From assembly GCA_902803585.1 (NCBI GenBank), contig CADCQO010000174.1:1-15648 (forward strand): a DNA stretch of 15,648 nt, read 5' to 3'. This document shows, in pieces, positions 6,681 to 15,648 of the stretch. The position numbers and the translations under genes were made by a program. Each line of letters begins with the position of its first letter. Positions within the stretch are counted from its first letter, which is position 1. Source of the DNA: an uncultured Ruminococcus sp. GTDB lineage: Bacteria > Bacillota > Clostridia > Oscillospirales > Acutalibacteraceae. Under the pieces are notes generated by a model. It had not been told where the DNA came from and made no database searches. It saw only the letters and a program-made list of their open reading frames with translations.

Positions 6681-7163
6681 TTGATCGGAATTACCATTTT
6701 GTGTGTCGGCAAGCTGAAAGAACGCTACTGGACAGAGGCTTGTGAGGAATACGCCAAAAGATTGAAAGGGTTCTGCCAATTTCGCATTGTTGAAGTGGAA
6801 GAAGAACGTATTTCTGACAAGCCGCTGCCGGCACATATCCGCAGTACCCTCGAAAAAGAGGGACAGCGGTTGTTGTCTGCTGTTCCGAAAGGAGCAGCAG
6901 CAGTCGCCATGTGCATAGAAGGATGTCAGCGTACTTCAGAAGAACTGGCACAGGAAATCACGGAAATGGCGGTGAGCGGGTGCAGCCACATTGTTTTTAT
7001 CATCGGCGGCTCATGGGGCTTGTCAGATGAAGTAAAACAGGCGGCGCGGCTCAGAATGTCCATGTCAAAAATGACTTTCCCGCATCAGTTGGCGAGAGTG
7101 ATGCTTTGTGAACAGATTTACAGAGCATTTCAAATCAGCGGCGGGGGAAAGTACCACAAATAA
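6681..7163 (+). CDS. rlmH: 23S rRNA (pseudouridine1915-N3)-methyltransferase
   Basis: RlmH uses S-adenosylmethionine to methylate N3 of pseudouridine 1915 in helix 69 of 23S rRNA, a position at the subunit interface of assembled ribosomes. The product has 160 residues, matching the family (about 155-160), and is a SPOUT-class trefoil-knot enzyme that acts as a dimer. Diagnostic segments are the N-terminal ITILCVGKLKERYW, the SAM-binding FIIGGSWGLSDEV (106-118) and the terminal MTFPHQLARVMLCEQIYRAF with KYHK at the C-terminus. The start is TTG 6681 with a strong GGAGGTG (6669-6675) five bases upstream. No promoter was found in the 68 bases after walJ, so cotranscription with walJ is likely. 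The ABC transporter gene begins 17 bases after its stop. Confidence 0.96.
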   Translation: MIGITILCVGKLKERYWTEACEEYAKRLKGFCQFRIVEVEEERISDKPLPAHIRSTLEKEGQRLLSAVPKGAAAVAMCIEGCQRTSEELAQEITEMAVSGCSHIVFIIGGSWGLSDEVKQAARLRMSMSKMTFPHQLARVMLCEQIYRAFQISGGGKYHK

Positions 7164-7180
7164 CAGGAGGTGCACCACAC

Positions 7181-8140
7181 ATGGAGTATCTGGTTCAGAC
7201 GAAAGGTCTGACGAAAAAGTATGACCATAAAGCGGCGATTGATGATGTTCATCTTCATGTAAAGGAAGGTGAGGTCTACGGACTGATCGGACGCAACGGC
7301 GCAGGAAAAACCACTATTATGAGAATACTGAGCGGACTTTCCAATGCAACAAGCGGCAGTTATTCACTGTTTGGCAAGGAAGGAAAGCAAATGAGAGAGG
7401 AAATGTGCAAAGTCGGCGTACTGATCGAAGCACCGGGTCTTTATCCTAAATTATCAGCTTATGATAATCTTCGTGCCAAGTGTCTGGCAATGGGAAAAGA
7501 TAACAAGAAGTACATTCAGGACTTGCTGGAATTAGTCGGACTGAGTGATACAGGAAAAAAGAAAGCCGGTTCTTTCTCTTTGGGTATGCGTCAGAGATTG
7601 GGCATTGCACTGTCATTGATCGGTGATCCCAAGCTGATTATACTTGATGAGCCTATCAACGGTCTTGATCCGCAGGGTATTGTTGACGTACGTCAGATGC
7701 TGGCAAATTTGCGAGATGAACGCCACATTACCATCATGATTTCCAGCCATATTCTGGACGAGCTGGGCAAACTGGCGGACTCTTACGGCATTATTGACCG
7801 TGGAAAACTCATTGACGAATTCACTACGGAAGAACTGCATAAGCGCAGCGGTGACTTTACTGTTGTCCGTACTGACAACAATGAAAAGACGCTGGGCATT
7901 ATCCGCCAGATGGGAATAGGAGAAGCAAACATCGAACCTGAAGGAGTAATACGTTTTCGCGGAGAATTGGACAGAAGTCATAATTTGGTGAAGAAACTGA
8001 TAGAACAGGATATCTTCGTTAAGGAAGTCAGAATAGAAAGCTTCTCACTGGAAGAATATTATCTTTCTGTTACTAAGGAAGGAGGAGAGCAGAATGCTGA
8101 ATCTGCTGAAGATGGATCTGTTCAAACTCAGAAAAACTAA
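7181..8140 (+). CDS. ABC transporter ATP-binding protein (ABC-2 / bacitracin-type exporter)
   Basis: This is the cytoplasmic ATPase of a two-gene export system. It has 319 residues: a nucleotide-binding domain (about 1-220) and a C-terminal extension. Visible are Walker A GRNGAGKTT (37-45), signature FSLGMRQRLGIA (from 132), Walker B LIILDEP (152-158) with INGLDPQG, and His190 in SSH. The Q-loop region reads LIEAPGLYPKLSAYDNL: a Glu stands where many ABC proteins have Gln, as is usual in the BcrA/lantibiotic-immunity-like family. AGGAGGTG (7165-7172) lies eight bases before ATG 7181. The last 16 codons overlap the permease gene in another frame and carry its ribosome binding site; that tail is polar (GGEQNAESAEDGS). 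No sensor kinase or regulator is adjacent, so the substrate (peptide antibiotic, lipid or other) cannot be inferred. Confidence 0.93.
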   Translation: MEYLVQTKGLTKKYDHKAAIDDVHLHVKEGEVYGLIGRNGAGKTTIMRILSGLSNATSGSYSLFGKEGKQMREEMCKVGVLIEAPGLYPKLSAYDNLRAKCLAMGKDNKKYIQDLLELVGLSDTGKKKAGSFSLGMRQRLGIALSLIGDPKLIILDEPINGLDPQGIVDVRQMLANLRDERHITIMISSHILDELGKLADSYGIIDRGKLIDEFTTEELHKRSGDFTVVRTDNNEKTLGIIRQMGIGEANIEPEGVIRFRGELDRSHNLVKKLIEQDIFVKEVRIESFSLEEYYLSVTKEGGEQNAESAEDGSVQTQKN

Positions 8141-8891
8141 GAGTTATTTTGTATATTGTGCTGTTATTTTTTTCATTACGATGGCATTTCCTATTGTCCT
8201 GAAGATATTGGTGGCACTGATTACTCATTCGTTTACAGATGTGAGCGAATCGCCAAGGCAACTGGAAATGGTGCTGCACCCCTGTTCGATGTCGGAAATT
8301 TTCAGTGATTGTTTTGGCGGCGTGTTCCTGTTGTGGATCGTAGTTCTGGTGTCCGCTACCAATTTCCTGTATCTTGATTTGTCCGGCGGCTTTGTCAAGA
8401 ATATCGTAGGACAGATTCCCTACCGCAGCCGTGCAGCAATTTCAAAATACATTGTTGTCGCTGTGGTACATAACCTTATTCTGATGCTGTGCGGTGTGCT
8501 GGGCACGAGTGTAGGTATGCTGACCACAAGAGGCATTCAATTTGATGATAATATCTCCGACGGATTGCTGTACTTCCTGCTGAAATTTTTGATTGCTGCC
8601 AGTCTGACAGCAGTCTTGCTGTTTTGTACGACAGGTCTGCACAACAAAACCCTTTCCACTGTTTTCAGCGTTATCTTTGGTCTGGGCATGATGCAGATGA
8701 TTTACTCACCTCTCTCTTTTGGTCTGAGCAAGCTCTTCAACACAGACATTAACCTCATACAGTACTCCCCCAGCATGATGCTCTTAAGTCCTGTACTGGA
8801 TACAGCGAAGGCATCAATCGCCAGTCTGGCAGTGCTCGTGCTGTTCCTGTTTCTGACGGTAAAGTTGGTGGACTGTCAGGATACAAAATAA
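8094..8891 (+). CDS. ABC-2 type transporter permease
   Basis: This is the membrane partner of the ATPase just upstream. It has 265 residues with about six hydrophobic segments (roughly 19-43, 73-93, 119-142, 157-180, 187-207 and 240-258). The N-terminus MLNLLKMDLFKLRKTKSYF is typical of ABC-2 permeases of the bacitracin/lantibiotic-immunity type: a short amphipathic helix and a basic KLRKTKS patch before the first membrane span. ATG 8094 has GGAGGAG (8081-8087) six bases upstream, inside the ATPase gene. The two genes overlap by 47 bases in different frames, so equal and coupled translation is likely. No terminator is obvious after the stop, and the next gene has its own promoter. A six-span permease paired with one ATPase suggests a homodimeric or 2:2 exporter (inference). 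The substrate is unknown. Confidence 0.88.
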   Translation: MLNLLKMDLFKLRKTKSYFVYCAVIFFITMAFPIVLKILVALITHSFTDVSESPRQLEMVLHPCSMSEIFSDCFGGVFLLWIVVLVSATNFLYLDLSGGFVKNIVGQIPYRSRAAISKYIVVAVVHNLILMLCGVLGTSVGMLTTRGIQFDDNISDGLLYFLLKFLIAASLTAVLLFCTTGLHNKTLSTVFSVIFGLGMMQMIYSPLSFGLSKLFNTDINLIQYSPSMMLLSPVLDTAKASIASLAVLVLFLFLTVKLVDCQDTK

Positions 8892-8971
8892 TCAACCGCA
8901 GGGCAAAATTACCATTAAAAAGGGTTGAATATTGTATAAAACAACAATTTTCGTAAATTTTTTAATTTCTC

Positions 8972-9000
8972 TTTTCAAAAATTGTGCAATATGATATAAT
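8972..9000 (+). promoter_or_regulatory. Promoter of the glucokinase gene (extended -10)
   Basis: A perfect TATAAT (8995-9000) is preceded by TG one base before it (8992-8993), an extended -10. A weak TTTTCA (8972-8977) lies 17 bp upstream. An 8-bp inverted repeat, ACAATTTT (8944-8951) and AAAATTGT (8978-8985), reaches into the spacer. AGGAGG (9021-9026) lies downstream, nine bases before the ATG. Confidence 0.65.
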
Positions 9001-9035
9001 CATAAAGCAGAATATTTTTTAGGAGGAATCACGTT

Positions 9036-9989
9036 ATGTATTATCTCGGTATTGACCTCGGCGGTACAAATATTGTTGCCGGTGTTGTGGATGAGGAAGG
9101 CAATATTATCGTTAAAGCAAGCTGCAAGACCAATATTCCCCGTTCGCAGGAAGAAATCTGTGACGATATGGCGGCAGTTGCGCTCAAGGCACTTGAAAGC
9201 GCTGGCCTGACAAAGAACCATATCAACTTTGTCGGTATCGGTGCGCCCGGTGCTGTTAACGGTGCGACAGGTGTAATCGAATTTACCAATAACTTCAATT
9301 TCCACAACTGGAAGATCGGTGAAATGATGAGAGAGCGTCTGGGCGTTGACATCTATGTCGAGAATGATGCGAATGCAGCAGCTTACGGCGAGTATAATGT
9401 TGGTGCTGCAAGAGAAGCAAACGATGCTATCGTCATTACTCTTGGAACAGGTGTCGGCGGCGGTATCATCATTGACGGTATGATTTACAGCGGTTCTAAC
9501 TATGCCGGCGCAGAGCTGGGCCACATGGTTATCCAGCATGGCGGCCGTCAGTGTACCTGCGGCAGAAAAGGCTGCTGGGAGGCTTATTCTTCTGCAACCG
9601 GTCTTATCAACATGACCAAGGAAGCAATTATCAACCCCTACAATAACGACTCTATTCTCTATAAGATGATTGACGGCGATACCAGCAAAATCACCGGAAA
9701 AACCGCTTTTGATGCAATGGAAGCGGGCTGCGAAGTCGGTAAGGCAATCGTAGACGAGTATATCGCTTATCTCGGCTGCGGTCTGGTTAACATTATCAAT
9801 ATCTTCCAGCCGGAGATCCTGTGTATCGGCGGCGGTGTCAGCAGTCAGGGCGATGTACTCCTCAAGCCGCTGATGAAGATTATCGAGGCAGAGCGCTATA
9901 CCAAACACAACGACAGACAGACGCAGGTTTGCCTGTGCCAGCTGGGTAATGATGCCGGTATTATCGGTGCAGCTTTCCTCGGCAAATAA
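9036..9989 (+). CDS. glk: ROK-family glucokinase
   Basis: The enzyme is predicted to phosphorylate glucose at C6 with ATP in the cytoplasm, feeding glycolysis. It has 317 residues, normal for Gram-positive ROK glucokinases. Motifs are the phosphate loop DLGGTN (7-12), catalytic Asp111 in ENDANAAA (from 109), GTGVGGG (137-143), ELGHM with His163, and the ROK zinc motif CTCGRKGC (Cys173, Cys175, Cys180) followed by WEAYSS. The lack of an N-terminal helix-turn-helix argues against a ROK repressor. The GAPGAVN and FTNNFNFHNW segments resemble glucokinases more than fructokinases or ManNAc kinases, though specificity is inferred from similarity only. AGGAGG (9021-9026) precedes ATG 9036. The gene has its own extended -10 promoter and its own terminator, so it looks monocistronic. 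Confidence 0.92.
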   Translation: MYYLGIDLGGTNIVAGVVDEEGNIIVKASCKTNIPRSQEEICDDMAAVALKALESAGLTKNHINFVGIGAPGAVNGATGVIEFTNNFNFHNWKIGEMMRERLGVDIYVENDANAAAYGEYNVGAAREANDAIVITLGTGVGGGIIIDGMIYSGSNYAGAELGHMVIQHGGRQCTCGRKGCWEAYSSATGLINMTKEAIINPYNNDSILYKMIDGDTSKITGKTAFDAMEAGCEVGKAIVDEYIAYLGCGLVNIINIFQPEILCIGGGVSSQGDVLLKPLMKIIEAERYTKHNDRQTQVCLCQLGNDAGIIGAAFLGK

Positions 9990-10029
9990 TTTTTGCTTAC
10001 AAGTATTGCATACCTTTCTAAACGCAGAG

Positions 10030-10058
10030 ACGCCCGGCATTTTTTGTCGGGCGTTTTT
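10030..10058 (+). terminator. Rho-independent terminator of the glucokinase gene
   Basis: ACGCCCG (10030-10036) pairs perfectly with CGGGCGT (10048-10054), with C-G and G-U pairs continuing inward, followed by a T-run (10054-10058). It lies 40 bases after the glk stop. Confidence 0.9.
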
Positions 10059-10076
10059 GTGTTGATGGTGCTGAAT

Positions 10077-10110
10077 TTTGTCACCTGCCGATTTTGCAGG
10101 AGCAGACAAA
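10077..10110 (+). other. Stem-loop in the glk-rpoB gap
   Basis: TTTGTC (10077-10082) pairs with GACAAA (10105-10110), enclosing a second stem CCTGC (10084-10088) / GCAGG (10096-10100). One unpaired base on the left and four on the right make an internal loop. No U-run follows, so it is not a standard terminator. I found no promoter that would make it an independent small RNA. Confidence 0.35.
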
Positions 10111-10160
10111 AAGAACACAAAACGCAGGAAAGGATGCTGAAAAAAGACTGCAGTACAGCC

Positions 10161-10216
10161 CCCGACCCGTCTGAAGACAAATTTCTTGTTGTCAACGGTG
10201 TCGGGCGTTTCTTTTT
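10161..10216 (+). terminator. Second terminator-like hairpin before rpoB
   Basis: CCCGAC (10161-10166) pairs with GTCGGG (10200-10205), extended by CCGT (10167-10170) / ACGG (10195-10198) with one bulge, and by GACAA (10176-10180) / TTGTC (10189-10193) at the top. A T-rich run (10208-10216) follows. Its 3' arm repeats eleven bases of the glk terminator, GTCGGGCGTTT (10046-10056 and 10200-10210). It may be a backup terminator that insulates rpoB from glk. Confidence 0.5.
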
Positions 10217-10274
10217 CTATGGTGAAAGAAAATTTTGTGGAAAACGGAGAAAAACGGCAAAAAAATAACCGACC

Positions 10275-10295
10275 TTTGTCAAACCACTTGACAAA
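10275..10295. repeat. Perfect inverted repeat over the rpoB -35 box
   Basis: TTTGTCAA (10275-10282), five bases ACCAC, and TTGACAAA (10288-10295) form an 8+8 perfect inverted repeat. The right arm contains the entire TTGACA -35 box. Flanking CCG (10269-10271) and CGG (10296-10298) are also complementary. It could be an operator or simply a hairpin in readthrough RNA. Confidence 0.6.
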
Positions 10296-10316
10296 CGGCC
10301 GATTTTGTAATAGAAT
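10288..10316 (+). promoter_or_regulatory. Sigma-A-type promoter of rpoBC
   Basis: A consensus TTGACA (10288-10293) and TAGAAT (10311-10316) are separated by 17 bp. The expected start is at about 10321-10324, giving a leader of about 150 bases before rpoB. An A-rich tract (about 10224-10267) lies upstream, and the -35 box sits in the inverted repeat at 10275-10295. Confidence 0.75.
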
Positions 10317-10321
10317 GATAA

Positions 10322-10472
10322 GACACATCATGGTAGAAGTATGCCTTCTTTTAAGGTTCCGTACAGAGAACCTACTGCAATGATACCATACTTACGGCGA
10401 AAAATCAAGTATTTTTTTACAATAGTTTCTATGCCGGTGAAAATGATGTGATAAATTGAATGGAGTGATAAT
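10322..10472 (+). promoter_or_regulatory. Structured, attenuator-like 5' leader of rpoB
   Basis: Several perfect helices can be drawn in this 150-base leader. The closing stem is CACATCAT (10324-10331) with ATGATGTG (10443-10450), joining the very 5' end to the bases just before the ribosome binding site. Inside it, AAGTATG (10337-10343) pairs with CATACTT (10387-10393) and encloses AGGTTC (10354-10359) / GAACCT (10368-10373). The strand ATACTT (10388-10393) can pair instead with AAGTAT (10407-10412), which runs into seven T bases (10412-10418), like a weak terminator. AGAAG (10335-10339) / CTTCT (10345-10349) is a further alternative. The Shine-Dalgarno GGAG (10462-10465) lies outside the closing stem. 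I recognise no known RNA class. The folds are inferred by eye. Confidence 0.5.
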
Positions 10473-14387
<3,915 letters not shown>

Positions 14388-14404
14388 GAGGAGGACAAGG
14401 ATTT

Positions 14405-15648
14405 ATGGAATTCAGCGAATTTGATTCGATTAAAATAGGACTGGCTTCCCCTGAACTGATCAGATCGTGGTCTCATGGCGAAGTGAAAAAGCCCGAAACA
14501 ATCAATTACCGTACCTTAAAGCCCGAAAGAGACGGCCTGTTCTGCGAAGCTATTTTCGGCCCGCAGAAGGACTGGGAGTGCCATTGCGGAAAATACAAAA
14601 AGGTTCACTTCAAGGGCAGAGTGTGCGAGCGCTGCGGCGTAGAGATCACAAGAGCAAAGGTGCGCCGTGAACGTATGGGTCATATTGAGTTGGCGGCTCC
14701 GGTGTCCCATATCTGGTATTTCAAGGGTACTCCTTCCCGTATGGGTCAGCTTCTGGAAATCTCTCCCCGTACATTGGAGCAGGTACTTTATTTTGCAGCG
14801 TTTATCGTTACATGGGTCAATCCCGATATTATCAATTCCGAGCATGAAGAACTGAAAGTCGGTCAGATACTGAATGAAAAAGATTATGCTGAGATGAAGG
14901 AAAAGTACGAGGACGACTTTGAAGCGCTGATGGGTGCGGAGGCAATCCAGAAACTGCTGAAAGGCATCAACCTCGACGAGCTTTCCAAACAGCTTAAGGA
15001 AGAACTCAGAATTCTGGAGGAGCAGAAGCAGAATGCAACCCTGAAACAGGGTCAGGGACAGAAGCAGGCGCGTATCATGAAGCGTCTGGAGGTAGTAGAA
15101 TCCTTCCGTTTGTCCGGTAACCGTCCGGAGTGGATGATTCTCAATGTTCTGCCGGTTATTCCGCCGGATATCCGTCCGATGGTACAGCTCGACGGCGGTC
15201 GTTTTGCGACTTCTGACCTGAATGACCTTTACCGCAGGGTCATCAACAGAAATAACCGTCTGAGCAAGCTGATCGAACTGGAAGCTCCTGAAATCATTAT
15301 CCGCAATGAAAAGAGAATGCTTCAGGAAGCAGTAGATGCCCTGATTGATAACGGCAGACGCGGAAGACCGGTAACAGGTGCCAACAACAGAGATCTGAAA
15401 TCCCTGTCTGCTTTGCTGAAGTGCAAGCAGGGACGTTTCCGTCAGAATCTTCTCGGCAAGCGTGTAGACTACTCCGGCCGTTCGGTTATCGTTGTAGGCC
15501 CTGAACTGAAAATGTACCAGTGCGGTCTGCCCAAGGAAATGGCTCTGGAACTGTTCAAGCCCTTTGTCATGAAAGTCCTTGTGGAAGAAGGCGCTGCACA
15601 GAATATCAAAGCAGCCCGTAAAGCAGTAGAGAGAGCGAAGGATCCCAA
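14405..15648 (+). CDS. rpoC: DNA-directed RNA polymerase beta' subunit (5' part, runs off the window)
   Basis: The frame is open from ATG 14405 to the right edge: 414 full codons of a protein that is normally about 1200 residues. RpoC forms the lower jaw, clamp and catalytic centre of RNA polymerase. The N-terminal zinc-binding domain is present with Cys59, Cys61, Cys74 and Cys77 (WECHCGKYKK ... VCERCG). It is followed by RRERMGHIELAAPVSHIWYFKG and, after a polar helical stretch (about 160-220), by the RPEWMILNVLPVIPPDIRPM and LLGKRVDYSGRSVIVVGPEL segments near the switch/rudder region. The catalytic NADFDGD motif lies beyond the window. AGGAGG (14389-14394) is ten bases before the ATG, directly after the rpoB stop, so rpoB and rpoC form one operon. 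Confidence 0.98.
   Translation, partial: MEFSEFDSIKIGLASPELIRSWSHGEVKKPETINYRTLKPERDGLFCEAIFGPQKDWECHCGKYKKVHFKGRVCERCGVEITRAKVRRERMGHIELAAPVSHIWYFKGTPSRMGQLLEISPRTLEQVLYFAAFIVTWVNPDIINSEHEELKVGQILNEKDYAEMKEKYEDDFEALMGAEAIQKLLKGINLDELSKQLKEELRILEEQKQNATLKQGQGQKQARIMKRLEVVESFRLSGNRPEWMILNVLPVIPPDIRPMVQLDGGRFATSDLNDLYRRVINRNNRLSKLIELEAPEIIIRNEKRMLQEAVDALIDNGRRGRPVTGANNRDLKSLSALLKCKQGRFRQNLLGKRVDYSGRSVIVVGPELKMYQCGLPKEMALELFKPFVMKVLVEEGAAQNIKAARKAVERAKDP

Noticed and set aside
8892..8971. Terminator after the ABC permease gene (CAACC ... GGTTG; ATTGT ... ACAAT)
   Set aside because: The stems are short with large loops and no T-run directly after them, so not enough for a call.
10065..10268. A 67-codon + strand ORF (ATG 10065, basic C-terminus with KRRKTAKK) in the glk-rpoB gap
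   Set aside because: There is no Shine-Dalgarno or promoter, and it runs through two hairpins including a terminator-like one. The basic ending simply reflects the A-rich tract upstream of the rpoB promoter. It was not kept as a gene, but conservation would change this.
9000..10331. A 443-codon open frame on the - strand covering the glucokinase gene and most of the glk-rpoB gap
   Set aside because: It is antisense to glk and runs across its promoter and terminator; the translation is low-quality, Cys/His/Asn-rich sequence with no motif.

Overview
The window looks like ordinary core chromosome of a low-to-mid GC Gram-positive bacterium. The likely group is Bacillota, class Clostridia, perhaps a Ruminococcus-like member of the Oscillospiraceae; this placement is inference. 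The evidence is strong AGGAGG-type ribosome binding sites, sigma-A-type promoters (TTGACA / 17 bp / TATAAT-like), three TTG start codons, WalJ and RlmH orthologues side by side, and a Gram-positive style RpoB with an acidic tail. No phage, insertion sequence, CRISPR array, tRNA or rRNA was seen. Every confident gene lies on the + strand.

Layout: (1) 1-262, the 3' end of an unrecognised beta-rich protein gene and its terminator. (2) 330-4021, a promoter followed by a compact operon: tsaC/Sua5-type tRNA threonylcarbamoyladenosine enzyme, coaE (last step of CoA synthesis), a membrane-anchored lytic transglycosylase and an M18 aminopeptidase. (3) 4022-5717, a densely packed intergenic region (overlapping terminator and promoter, hairpins, a possible 49-codon leader ORF), then murA and its terminator. 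(4) 5716-8891, two tandem promoters, then walJ-like metallo-beta-lactamase-fold nuclease, rlmH, and an ABC-2 type exporter (ATPase plus permease). (5) 8972-10058, a ROK-family glucokinase with its own promoter and terminator. (6) 10059-10472, a 414-base gene-free stretch with two hairpins, a promoter with an inverted repeat over its -35 box, and a strongly structured leader. (7) 10473-15648, rpoB (complete) and rpoC (5' part).

Functional themes are cell-wall synthesis and remodelling (murA, lytic transglycosylase, walJ), translation quality (tsaC, rlmH), central cofactor and sugar metabolism (coaE, glk) and transcription (rpoBC). No new multi-gene system is visible. The most interesting material is regulatory RNA: the rpoB leader has an 8-bp perfect long-range stem that joins its first nucleotides to the bases just before the ribosome binding site, and it encloses an attenuator-like pair of mutually exclusive helices. 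The region upstream of murA is a second candidate for a regulated leader. All RNA folds were found by eye, without energy calculation or homologue alignment.
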